From contig BCHX01000006.1 of NCBI GenBank assembly GCA_001599755.1, positions 1,041,336-1,105,335 of the forward strand: a stretch of DNA of 64,000 nt. Direction: 5' to 3'. The position numbers were made by a program, and so were the translations under genes. Positions 33,201 to 43,924 of the stretch are shown piece by piece; within the stretch, counting starts at the first letter, position 1; the number at the start of each line of letters is the position of its first letter. This DNA comes from Gliomastix tumulicola. Taxonomy: Eukaryota > Ascomycota > Sordariomycetes > Hypocreales > Bionectriaceae. Below the pieces are notes generated by a model. The model made no database searches, was not told the DNA's origin, and saw only the letters and a program-made list of their open reading frames with translations.

Positions 33201-36200
33201 ATGCCTCCAACAAGCAATGATCCAGATCTTCCTCCTCCTGACGATCCACACCACGATGCCATGATTTGGTATCTGCTATATCCGTTAAGGGGGTATGCCT
33301 CCCCCTCCTGTCCTGTTGCACCACTATGCACACATCCCGCCTACTAACTCGGCGCCATTGCCAATAGAACCACCGAAGCACCAGTCCTCTCCCAGTCGCA
33401 TCCCCTCCGTCGCGCCTTTGCGCGCTACGGTCGCTATGCTGCTCGACACGTCGTCACGACTCTCCTCATCTCTGCCGCCGTCGCCACCATTCTCTTGTAT
33501 CCTATTCCGTTCCTCTTCACCACCGATGTCACCAACGGCGCCTCGATCCTCCCCTACCATGTCTGGACAGTCGCCCAACCTCTCCCATACCGCGCCACGA
33601 CCGAGCCCGATGTCATCATGCGCTCTATATGGGTCCATGGGAGCTATATGAAGGCCTTGGATCCCGAGATTCTTGCGCCCGCGCTCGAGCTCCAGGACGA
33701 GCTCCTGGGCTCCACGGAGAACTTCAGCCCGCGACAGACCCTGGTGGCCGTGTCGTCGATCGACAAGAGCTCCGAACACGACCTTTCGCCAAGCGAGCGC
33801 GACTCTGTTCATATTGTGAACGGCGTCACAAGTCAGTCTTGGTTCTTTCACTCTCCGCTGCAGTACTGGGGCTGCTCACGAGACAACATCCTCACCGATC
33901 ACGACATCGTCGGCACAGTCAACGAGCGGAAGAACCTATCAACATCAGTCAACGTCACCTTGAGGCACTCGGTAGTGTTCAGTGGGAAGCGCTTCGAGAG
34001 CCGCCGGCTAGTCGCCGCCGATGCCTTGGTCATCACCCTCCTGCACTTGCGCGACTCTCCGGTCGGCCAGCAGTGGGAGCGCAAAGCAGCCACGCTGGCA
34101 GAAAAGGTCAAGGATCGATGGGATGTGTACCCCCCGGACGGTCATATCACCACGAGCACACCGTACGAATTCCAATTTCGGCCCATGTCTATCCAGGACA
34201 CACTCACTCTGACCTTCGCCTACGGCCTGGCGTTCGTCTATTTCCTCATGAGCCTGTCCAAATTGCGAGCAGTCAAGTCCAAGATCGGGCTCATAGTGAC
34301 TGTCATAACGCAGGTCATGTTTGCCATCATGTCGAGCTTCACAGTCTGCGCCATCTTCAATATCGACCTATCTCGCATACCACGCGCGGCATACCCGCTG
34401 GTCATTCTGGCTATGAGTCTAGAGAACATATTCCGGCTCATCAACGCCGTCATTCTCACCTCATCGAGAGACAGCACAAGTAGCAGGATCGGTCAAGCCT
34501 TTGGGCAGACAGCCCCGATAGCCTTGGCGAGCTCCATGCAGAACGTCACCATCCTCATCATCTTGTCCAGGCTCATGTCGCCTGGCGTATCAGGACTCTG
34601 CATCTTCCTGGCGGTTGCCATCGTCTTTGACGTGTTCTACCTGTCGACCTTTTTCCTATCCGTCCTGAGCGTCGATGTTCGGAGGACAGAGCTGAGCGAC
34701 GCATTGGCCAAGGCTGCCATGCGGCCATATCATCGTCATGTCACCACCCTTGGCGGCCATAAAACGTGGTTTGAGCAAGTGATCCACGGAAAGACACCGC
34801 TGTCGACGCGGATTGCCGGAACCTTCGTGATGGTGGGCTTCATCCTGATCGCGCAGTGGCATTTCTTCCGATCAGATACTGTTCTGCACTCAACAATGAG
34901 CCTCCTCAAAGATCTCGACATGTCTCACTTTCTTGGGGTCCCCCACGAATCAATCCTCGATCACATCAACCAAGCGAGGAGCCCGACGTCGTGGCTTCGC
35001 CTTCAAGACCACGAAACCGCCCACGAACTCATCAACGTCATCAAGCCCTCCGCTCACAGTTATGTAGCCCAGGTTTACGACCCTCTTGTGTTTGTCCTCA
35101 AGGGATCGGATAGAAGCCCGCGGAGCAAGGAGCCCACTCTCCTTCCGGCAGCTTACGACTTCTTCAACCACCAACTGACGCAATTCGTTGTGATTGTCAT
35201 CGTCATCGTCGCACTTCTTCGACTATTGATCAGTTACTTATTGTGGGAGGACGAGGGGAACAAGGAATCTGATAGCGAAGACGAGGACGCGCCCCTGCTG
35301 ACGGTGAAGTCGTTCCCCGAAGGCCATTCTCTCGACATTGCCATGCTGGCTACATCAAAGGACGGCCACATCGTTTCTGCTGGCCTTGATCGCGTGGCCC
35401 GGGTCTGGCATGTATGTCGCGACGACACCAACTATGCCATCCCGGACGGACCCGTGGATGACGAGAGCATCTTTCCCATACAAGGAATGGCCATCGACGA
35501 TAGTTCGCGATGGCTCGCCTTGAAATCTCCATTTCGAGTTGCCCTGTGGGATCTCACAGCTCGCGTCTGGGGACCCTCTACTCCTGTTGATTTGATGGGC
35601 CAGCGCCCCGAGGCCATGTTCTTTGCCCCAAGCGAGGGCCCGACTATCCCAACCCTCATCATGGTGCGCAGAAACGGCACCATCGTCGAATTTGATGGAG
35701 AGAAAGGGGCTGTGGAAGACTACGCCATTTGCAAGAGCGCGCTTCTCTGTGCTGAGCCCATCGTGAACAAAGGTAAGTCATGAATATTTCCCCACTGCTG
35801 CTGGCTATCTTCGTCTCTCTGACTCAGTACCAGGCAAGAGTCTCCTTCCACGGCGCATCTCCGTCGTCACTGCCTCTAGGCATGGCTGTGACAACAAGCC
35901 TGGCTGTATCCACGTGGCCACCCGAACCGAAACAGATTGGGATTCACGGGAAGTCGAATTAACACCCCTCGGTTTCAACAAGCCTCATCAACTCCTTGGC
36001 CTCCCAGAACTCGGTATTTTCATCGTTGCAACGGCGTCGCAGGTGTACATCTTCAATGTCGAGAGTCTAGAGATGCTTCACATGATCGAGACTGAGGTCA
36101 TGAAGCCACGCTCGCTTCAGTGTGCCTACTCTTTCCAACGACTCTACATCGACACGCCAGGAATCACAACCGCGACAATATCGTACGTAGGGCTACAAAC

Positions 36201-36780
36201 GGGCGACTGCGTCATGCACACATTTGTACCGCCTGAAGATGTCGATGCCATCTGCTTGCGAAGTGGATCGGAGGGTCTGTTGGACGATGAAGGGTGCTCG
36301 TGGGACGCGGCCAGGGAGACGAAACGGCGAGTGCAAAACCCCGGTCACTTCAATGTGCTCTCGGACGGAAGCGTCGTAGGAATCCGCCGAAAGGTCGTTG
36401 ATGAGCCAGATTTGTCTCAACAGCGCGGAACATACAAGGAGGGGCTAAGGAAACGCTTCCCCGCCCCTAGTCCGGCGCGCAGTGCGTTGCCGGAATGGGA
36501 AGCCTGGACAGTGTCCCCAGGCGGTCGGGTAGAGGCTGACGAGGTGCAGCCTCTGTTCAAGGAGAATGAACGGACGAGCCATCTGCTCATCACGGACCTG
36601 GGACCGAAGGCGAAGGTGGGACTAATGTCGATGGCCTTCTCATTTGGAAATCTTATCAAGGTAGTAACGGTAGGCGGACAGGAACGGTTTGGTTCAACTG
36701 GCGACCCGTCACAGGAAGGTTGGGCGTTTACTAAGAGACGGCGCAAAGCGGCCATCAGGGGCAGGGCATGGAGTTCTTGA
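33201..36780 (+). CDS. SREBP cleavage-activating protein (SCAP) homologue
   Basis: Exons 33201-33292, 33368-35772 and 35834-36780 give 1147 residues. TM1 lies near 55-75 (TTLLISAAVATILLYPIPFLF), followed by a large lumenal loop. The sterol-sensing domain covers about 305-470. It contains DTLTLTFAYGLAFVYFLMSL, a segment around IGLIVTVITQVMFAIMSSF, PLVILAMSLENIFRLINAV and a segment around FDVFYLSTFFLSVLSVDVRR. Another TM pair follows (about 535-620). The C-terminal half is a WD40-type propeller, starting GHSLDIAMLATSKDGHIVSAGLDRVARVW (first 20: GHSLDIAMLATSKDGHIVSA). Known: SCAP holds SREBP in the ER and escorts it for activation when sterol or oxygen is low. The start at 33201 adds an acidic Pro-rich leader before an alternative in-frame Met at 33261. 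The protein is long with few introns. Confidence 0.9.
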
Positions 36781-39531
36781 GATTTTGCTTGGATTTGGAT
36801 TCGGATTCGGAACTTTGGGAAATATAAAAGTTGTCCAAGCTTACGTCTAAGCTTGTCTTCGATTGGACAACCGGATGATAGGAAACACGTCACGACATGT
36901 AAGGGCTAGACGGATGGGATATGGGGGGCGGCGTTTGGGTCTATCTGGTACATAGCTGGGTATTTGAATTTGAACCTTCATCTTACGTAGTTTCTGTGCT
37001 CGCAGTAGTGAGCATCTGAATTAGTTGAATCGGTCCGAGTTGGGCCAGTGAAACTTGATCGAGTCGTGATAGTCTTGATCATGACCAGGCGGAGAACTCA
37101 GGATCGCGACAACAACAAACTTGGTCAGAGGCCTGGCTTGTCCTCGGACACGAAGCAAAGACGTCAGCGGGGGGCGAAATGCGTCCAGTCCAGGTTGAGG
37201 AGTGACACAGGGAGAAGGGATGGGGGCGAATGCCTGGACAGGACTTGAATTCCGCGTCGTGGAACACTGAGGAAATTCCGGAGGCTGGGGATGGGGGCGG
37301 ATGGGCACAGGATCCATTTGGGCGGCCGTAATGGCGGCCAAGTTGGGTCTTGGGTGGTGTTGGCAATTAGGCCAGCTGGCTGGTCGGGCTCTAGATTCGA
37401 CGCGCGTTAGCAAACAAACAAAGAGTCCCGTTGGGATTTGCGAGCCTGAGCCTTGTTTGCAATGCGATCGTGAGTGAAAGACGAGATCGCAGCTTGCGAT
37501 CAGCGTTGATTGGAGGGAAGGTACTTTGAGCATGTACCTGCCCCTTCTAAAATTAGCCGTTTTGTGATGGGGCGTTGTTGCCTCGTTTCGCGCGGGCGGG
37601 TGGGTAAGTCAGGAAAGAGAGGAATAGACCTGAATGGCTCCTTCCCTCGAGCTGGCTTCGGATGATACTCGGATCCAGAGATGCCATTTTCTGGCCTCGA
37701 TTTCACGTCCAGCCGTGTCTCTCCCGTCTCTCGACATCCCAGCCCTCAGCCATGGAGCCAACTTCAGCCTACGCCGCTCGTGCTCAGCACCATCCTTACG
37801 CCCGTCCGGACTGTCCGTGTCCAGCTCAGTCGTCCACCGTATCAAACCCAAACCAAGATCCCACGATATCACCCCCCCTGTCCATAGACAGCTGCCGTTA
37901 TCCCCACAGCGCGCCACCAATGAGCAACAGCTGAACCCTGCGCCGACGGCCTACACCCTGGTCATGGATGCTGCTCAATTCGAGATTGATTTGCGGCTTT
38001 GCCCAGGCCCGGCTGGCTGGCTGAAGACAGCTAGCAAGCTAATAGCCACAGCTCGCCCCGGCCGGCCCAAGACGCGTCCTGCGCGACAACCAATGACGGC
38101 GCACACCTCTCTCATCTCTACCTTCGACAAGTCATCGTGCATCCGACCTAGTCGCACAACATCGCCCGCGTCCGCCTCGCCTGCTCTTCCCCAGTTGGCT
38201 GCCCGACAGCTTGGACGATCCATTGGACAGCGCCAGCCCATTCCTGGACCTCTACTCTGACGAGTTCCGATCCTCAGACGCCAATTGGAAGCCGTTCACA
38301 CCCACACCACCTCTCTTCGGTGCTGGCAGCTGGTGGCCCTTTGCTAGGCTCCTCAGGCGTCACCTAGTCTCGTACATTGTGCCTTACCACAGCGTCGCAT
38401 CGTAATCGACATTCGGTGTTGACCAATTCGGATTATTAGCCTCAAAGCGACCTCAACTCCGGCCAAGTACGTCCATCGAGGAGGGGGAAAAAGTCTGCTC
38501 ACCGCCCTGCAGCACTCCCCCCTTATGGGTACATGAGAAAGGAACGGCCCATGCTCGAGACCCAGCTTCGTGCATTGCATCTGCATCATCGCTGTTAGGC
38601 TGGCCTCTCGCATCTTAAAGAGCCGTCTGATCCCCACGACGCGATTGGCACGGAGTGAAAAACACACTCACCCACTCACACCACCAATTGGGGCTTACCG
38701 AAGACTGCCTACAGGCACATCAGACACCAAACACGGCACGAGCACACGACAGCGCCAACATCACCTGCGATCCGTCGCCATGCGATTATTGCCAGTCTCT
38801 TCCGCCGCCTAATTCCCTCTTAATTTCGCCCTCCCCTCAGCCTCTCGTTTCTCGCCAATTCCCTTGGATCCCCTCGCCTTCGGCTTCCCTTCGCTCCTAA
38901 CCTCTTGGCCTCACCACTGGCACGCACTCTGCCTTCACATTCATCTAGGTGGTTTCCTCCGGATTCTTTGCACCAACTCTTTTCGGTCGCTTTTCCGAGC
39001 ACTCGTTTCAATACCCGATCCACCGGTTCACCTCAGTCTGCTGGCCCCCTTGGTTCTCTTCCAGCTTCTCCCACGACATGCCGGCAGTCTCGTCTGACCA
39101 ACACGAAGACCAATCCTCATGACGTTGTAATATCGTGGAGACCGTCATTCGCCCTCTCTCTCTCACTCACACTCTCCTTTCCGGATTCGACTCGAATTTC
39201 TTACGCATCAGCCCGCTAGCTTCAAGGCCCAATCAAAGGTCGCCAGCTGTCAAGCCCCGTCCTGCAGCTTCCAATATCCACTGCTGCTGTAAGTCTCTCG
39301 CCTCCCACATACCCAGCTGTAATCCCATTTGCTCTCGCCTGCCCATCCGGTGGAAGGTCTCCAGAGAAATTCTCCCCCCAATGCTACCGATGTCTCGCAT
39401 TCTCGACTTCTCATTGACTGATCTTGCAGCGTCCCGGTAGCTTCTGCAGGCCTGCATAACCTGATCTTGTCGGGTAATTCAGGTAGGGCTGAGATTGGTT
39501 AGGGGTCGATCCGTTCCCTGCATCTACCTGC
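36781..39531. other. 2.75-kb intergenic region with long pyrimidine-rich leader
   Basis: No supported gene. A 208-codon frame at 37634-38260 has composition but no motifs or conservation that I recognise. From about 38800 to 39430 the plus strand is strongly CT-rich (ctcttaatttcgccctcccctcag and similar), which fits a long 5' UTR, possibly with an intron, for the 14-3-3-like gene. Confidence 0.5.
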
Positions 39532-40491
39532 ATGGCTTCTTCGGAGGTTGACCAGAAGTTCCTGGGCAGGCTGGCCAAGGCTGTCGAAAATGACAACCGC
39601 CTGCTCTCGGCCATGCTCTTCAAGATCCTCGGCCTCTCGCAAAGCCTCGCCGAGCAACTTGTCGCCGCTAGAAAGGAACGCCGCCCTGAAGGCCAGGCAT
39701 CGAGCCGACCCAGCGCAGCCTCGCTGAAGCGTGTTCTCCACATACTATGGCTGTCCCGAGAGGGCCATGTCATGCTCAATCAGTATGTGATTCCCATGGT
39801 CGGGAACTACGTCGAACTGAAGGTCCTTGCCTACAAACTGCGGGCGAGCTTCTTCCACATCTTCGTGCTATTCCACAACAATCCACCAGTCTCGACCATG
39901 GGCAACCTGACCCCGGAAGTTTTGGCGGCTGCCGCCACACCACCGCCGGGGTTCGACGTGGACAAGTACCGCAGCACTGAAGATATCCCCGACGTTCCCT
40001 CCAGATCGTCCTCCATCCAGCCAACCCATCCGATGGAGGGCGGTCCTGTTGGCCCGCCTCCCGGCTTCGAGATCAATGTCGCCGAGCTACCGCCGTCGGC
40101 TCTTCTACCCTGGGACAACTATTTACCCCTGGCGCATCAGCATTTCATGGAGGCTGTGGCACTCGCTGATGATCTCCTATGGGGCTCACACTCCCTGCGG
40201 CTCTCAGTCAAAACGGAATACGCCGCGTTCCTCTACGAATGCGTTCACGACGCCGAGAGCAGTCGGCAACTGGCCAAGGCGAGCATAGCTGAAGCATATG
40301 ATGCCGAGGAGGGCATGACGGACGATATGTTCAAAGACACCTGCGAATTAGTCACCGTCTTAGGCAAGATGATGAAACGTGGTCTCGGGTCGAATGGCAC
40401 GCCTCGAGGCAAGGAAAAAGCACCCATACAACAATCCGCGGTTCTCAGCCCTCCTGCAATTACTGCTTCTGGAATGGAGAACGCGATATAA
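39532..40491 (+). CDS. Divergent 14-3-3-like protein
   Basis: A single exon of 319 residues. Seen: an N-terminal helical segment (SSEVDQKFLGRLAKAVENDNRL), a middle region with two PPPGF motifs set in low-complexity sequence (about 135-185), then a helical C-terminal half. The piece LRLSVKTEYAAFLYECVHD-AESSRQLAKASIAEAYD resembles helices G-H of 14-3-3 proteins (LALNFSVFYYEI...ACRLAKAAFDDA). The following DDMFKDTCELVTVLGKMMK resembles the last helix. The classical phosphopeptide-binding Lys/Arg/Arg/Tyr set is not obvious, and the central insert is unusual. I infer a fungal 14-3-3-fold protein, perhaps without the usual ligand binding. The long CT-rich leader upstream suggests translational or developmental control. 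Confidence 0.7.
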   Translation: MASSEVDQKFLGRLAKAVENDNRLLSAMLFKILGLSQSLAEQLVAARKERRPEGQASSRPSAASLKRVLHILWLSREGHVMLNQYVIPMVGNYVELKVLAYKLRASFFHIFVLFHNNPPVSTMGNLTPEVLAAAATPPPGFDVDKYRSTEDIPDVPSRSSSIQPTHPMEGGPVGPPPGFEINVAELPPSALLPWDNYLPLAHQHFMEAVALADDLLWGSHSLRLSVKTEYAAFLYECVHDAESSRQLAKASIAEAYDAEEGMTDDMFKDTCELVTVLGKMMKRGLGSNGTPRGKEKAPIQQSAVLSPPAITASGMENAI

Positions 40492-41029
40492 TACGTTCAA
40501 CCGGCGACACGGTCTTCGACAGCTCGAACTGCTACAACCAAAAATGTATTTTTATTCGACAACTAGCGAGTTCTGGCTCAAAACATCACAGCGCTTCGAT
40601 TTTGCCGCGGTTTGCGACGTCCATTCCTGCCCTGTTCTTTCTTCTTTCAGTCGCGACTTTATTTCCTTTCTTCGTTTACGCCCGCTCTCCTTGCTATAGA
40701 GCTTCAATCAGTTTCGGCGCATTGGCGTCGCCTAGATTTCAAATACTCCGTTGTAGTATAGACGAACTTCCTCTTCTTGGGCGAGACTGTATTTTATAGG
40801 GATATATCTGGACATCTGGGCGTTCGGACTGGGAACTAGGATTCAGGGGTTTGTGTTTTCTTTCAACGTCAAAAAGACGACATCCGGATGCATATATAGT
40901 CGTCTAGTACTGCATCCGAAGTAGAGCATGGCATAATCAAAAGACTTTTGCTTGATATCAAGGCTGGCTATTCGACGTCCATGATACCATGACAACAAGT
41001 GCACCAACCATTGCTTATTATGTATACGA
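40492..41029. other. Convergent intergenic region
   Basis: About 540 bases between two 3' ends; no gene seen. Confidence 0.6.
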
Positions 41030-42370
41030 TTAGGATTGTCTTCGGGATCCAGGATCCAGCTGCTTCTCCCGCGCCACGTCTCTCGCCCAGCTCTCGATCC
41101 TCTTCTTTTCCTTTCCCTGGTCACACCTATCCCTGATGACATGCAGGGGGATCATCCGTCCCGTGACGTTGTAGAAATTGGCCTGCATCTCGAGCCACTT
41201 GACATGCTCGCGTCTGCTTTCGCAAGTTTCCAAAATATCGCAATCCCGCCGCGGGAAGTTGGCGTCGGGGTCCGGATGGCGTCTGGTCGGAGGGGGAGGG
41301 TAGAGGGTTCCCAGGATGTGGCGGTGGAAGTAGCGGTTCTGTCTGCGCTGCTCGAGGTCGCCGAAGCCATACGAGTAGTCCTCCTCGTCGAGGCTGTCCT
41401 CTGCCTCTTCCTCCCGCGTCGGTCGTAAGGGCTGTCCTCGACGTCTGGTGGTGGCTGGGGGCGCAGAAGCGGGAGCTGGCGCAGGGTCATCGTCGTTGTC
41501 GTCGTCGGGGGCGCTAGCGCTGGCATCGGGGACGGTCTGGAGGACTTTCCACCGGGCTTTGCAGGCCTGCTGGCTCTTGCGCAGGGCCTTGGCGATCTCG
41601 CGCCAGGTGGCGGAGCTGCGCTCGTCCGTCTTCATGCCGCGGAGGATGGCGTCCTCGGAGAGCGTCCAGTCCGGATCCGCGGGGGCTGGGGCTGGGGCTG
41701 GGGCTGGTGGCTCTGCGGCTTCGCTTGCGGTGGTGTTTGTCTCTGTCTCGGTGGCGTCGAGGGTGTTCGTGTCAGAAGCGGTGGACGGGTTGTCTGTGCC
41801 GGTGTCGTCGTTGCGGTAAGGAGGGCGCCTGGGCTTCTGTTGGCGGTGATGTTTGTGTTTCTTGACGCGGTGCTTAATGCACTGGACGTCGTTCTCGGAG
41901 GAAGACGCCTGGTCGTTGCTTTCGTCTTCTGTGCTGGTGTCCGTCGGGGGCGCCTTGGGCTTCTTGTGCTTTTGCTTGAGCTTGCTGTGCTTGTGCTTGA
42001 GCCTCAGGCAGCGGGGCCCGCTGTTGCTGGCTGAGGACTCGCCGGCATCCTGAGAGTCGTCGTCTTGGTCGGAACGGTCTCCGTCTGAACTCATGATGAT
42101 GGAGCTTTCCACTGCAGACAGGTAGGTGGTTGAGGTGCTCTCCTGGTCCTCGCCGCTGTCACCTCTGTCGCCGGCTTCTTTCTTGGATGAATCCCTCACT
42201 GGCGGCTGAGCAGCAACGCGGTGTTCAGCGCTGGGGATGACGGGATCGATGCCGATGAGCCAGTTGAGGATAGAGACGCGGATGTCATCCGGGGATTGTC
42301 GGTACTCCTTGCAAGCTGAGCATGCCCGATCCGTGCTATCAAGTTGGTGAATTGGAATGACTGAAGGCAT
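41030..42370 (-). CDS. SANT/Myb-domain protein with low-complexity regions
   Basis: A single exon of 446 residues. The N-terminus has a Cys pair (RACSACKEYR) and a charged region, then Ser/Asp- and Lys/His-rich runs (HKHSKLKQKHKKPK and HRVKKHKHHRQQKPRR), probably nuclear localisation. An Ala-Pro repeat (about 225-235), encoded by GGGGCT repeats, precedes the single Myb/SANT-like domain, about 236-280. Its core is DWTLSEDAILRGMKTDE, then TWREIAKALRKSQQACKARW. The C-terminal part (FHRHILGTLYPP, WLEMQANFYNVTGRM) is conserved-looking and of unknown role. It is probably a DNA- or chromatin-binding protein. No target can be named. Confidence 0.8.
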   Translation of the reverse strand: MPSVIPIHQLDSTDRACSACKEYRQSPDDIRVSILNWLIGIDPVIPSAEHRVAAQPPVRDSSKKEAGDRGDSGEDQESTSTTYLSAVESSIIMSSDGDRSDQDDDSQDAGESSASNSGPRCLRLKHKHSKLKQKHKKPKAPPTDTSTEDESNDQASSSENDVQCIKHRVKKHKHHRQQKPRRPPYRNDDTGTDNPSTASDTNTLDATETETNTTASEAAEPPAPAPAPAPADPDWTLSEDAILRGMKTDERSSATWREIAKALRKSQQACKARWKVLQTVPDASASAPDDDNDDDPAPAPASAPPATTRRRGQPLRPTREEEAEDSLDEEDYSYGFGDLEQRRQNRYFHRHILGTLYPPPPTRRHPDPDANFPRRDCDILETCESRREHVKWLEMQANFYNVTGRMIPLHVIRDRCDQGKEKKRIESWARDVAREKQLDPGSRRQS

Positions 42371-42926
42371 AGTGAGAAGGAAGATATAGGGGAACGTCAG
42401 GACGCAGGGCGAGGAGGTGAGCTGGAAGTGAGAGTGGGAGAAGGGCTGAATAATAGCCCATTTCGGTCATTGCCTTGGGCATGGTGATATTCCTATTGTT
42501 CTATTGACGACAATGGCGATGCGGTCTGGTCACAAAGAGAGGTCAGCAATGGTGGTCAAGACGGTCTGCAGAATGGCACAGAAGCTCTGGTTGAATATAT
42601 CTCGAGCTGTAAGATGATAAGGAGCTACAGATGGTGTAATGTCACCTATGTGCAACGACTAATGGGGACATTTGGTGCATGCATGTGAAAGAGTCGAATT
42701 GTTAAGCACCAGAGATTGGTTGGTGTGAGCAGCGCTGCAGAAGCAGAGAGTGCGGGTGTAGACAGTATTGATAATTATGCACACTGTATCCAGTACTGTC
42801 TTATCGGCCAAATGTGCAGCAAGTCTCGTCAAGTCAGCATCACAAACTGCAACTCGGACGGCAGCAACCCCATCACAATCGTCGTCTTCAACAGAGTTTT
42901 ACCGTGGACCAGAAACAGCCGTCGCA
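42371..42926. other. Divergent intergenic region
   Basis: About 555 bases between divergent starts; no gene seen. GCATGCATGTG near 42678 is a minor palindromic motif. Confidence 0.55.
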
Positions 42927-43682
42927 ATGCCACCATTCATAGGATCCTTATCCCCAAGTAGCCTACCACCGCTCCCGCAGGAGTTCTTGCACGCCATTGA
43001 GCTTATTGACAAGGCTCACTCCGAGGACCCGAATCTCGTTGACGGGCCGGATGGCCCCAAGACGATGCCGTATGAGCTTCACTATGCACGGGCGATGTTT
43101 GTGTGGCTGCTCGCCCGAGCTCCAAATGCGTCGCCGGAGCTTCAGGTCGCATGCAGAGCCCAGCACTTCGAAAGGTACAGATGCACTCGCTTACTCACTC
43201 AGCCAAACACACCTGCAGGGGTTACACATGCCTACCTACATCGCATAGAGGAATCAAGACTGACTGGCGAGACATCACTCAGGTGGAAGCTCCCAAGGAG
43301 CAGCTTTCCCGCGGGCCGCACCGGCTACCTGACCTGGCGCTCCAAGCAAAAGTCCGTCGCCGCAGAGTCCATCACCTCTCTCCTCACGCCCATCCTCCCC
43401 GTGGAATCCGTCGCCCGCATCGCGTTCCTCATCCGCAAGGAGAAGCTCGCTTCGGACGCGGAGACGCAGATCCTCGAGGACACGGCCTGCCTCGTCTTCC
43501 TGGACGACCAGTTCGACGACTTCGACAGCAAGCCGGACATCGACGAGGACAAGATGGTGAACATCCTGCAGAAGACGTGGGCGAAGATGAGTGGGAGGGG
43601 GAAGGAGCTGGCGATGGCCATGGAGTTTAGTTCGAGGGCCAAGACGTTGATTAAAAAGGCCCTCGCTGAGGAGGAGGCTTGA
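42927..43682 (+). CDS. DUF4202 family protein
   Basis: Exons 42927-43174 and 43283-43682 give 215 residues. The N-terminal LPQEFLHAIELIDKAHSEDPN and the central ELQVACRAQHFERWKLPRSS, SFPAGRTGYLTWR and ESVARIAFLIRKEKL match the DUF4202 family found in bacteria and fungi. The His pattern (HAIELID... AQHFERW) and acidic ETQILEDTACLVFLDDQ resemble an HD-like helical arrangement, but no activity is established. The 108-base intron restores the conserved RW step between HFE and KLPR. The unspliced frame is also open but disrupts that motif. The gene lies 242 bases upstream of the oxidase gene on the same strand. Confidence 0.85.
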   Translation: MPPFIGSLSPSSLPPLPQEFLHAIELIDKAHSEDPNLVDGPDGPKTMPYELHYARAMFVWLLARAPNASPELQVACRAQHFERYRCTRLLTQPNTPAGVTHAYLHRIEESRLTGETSLRWKLPRSSFPAGRTGYLTWRSKQKSVAAESITSLLTPILPVESVARIAFLIRKEKLASDAETQILEDTACLVFLDDQFDDFDSKPDIDEDKMVNILQKTWAKMSGRGKELAMAMEFSSRAKTLIKKALAEEEA

Positions 43683-43924
43683 TCTGATGCTGGATATCGG
43701 ATGGCCCTTTGATATCGGAATCGGCGCCGAACCCCCGCATTCCCGCATCTTGGTACTCGGTGTATTGAAGGCCGAGGTCTTCTGTTGAGACATTGGTCAA
43801 GCTTCATCATGCCTGCAGATAAAAGACTAGTCATGTCCTCTATTAATCTCGCTTCTTCTCATCGCCAGTCTCCTCTAACTCTCATTCTCATCCTCTGGAC
43901 TGACAGTCAGTTTGCTTCTTCAAG

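Noticed and set aside
37634..38260. 208-codon plus-strand frame as a gene
   Set aside because: Composition is driven by GC and Ser/Pro codons; no motifs, no splice structure, and overlapping frames of similar length on the same strand.
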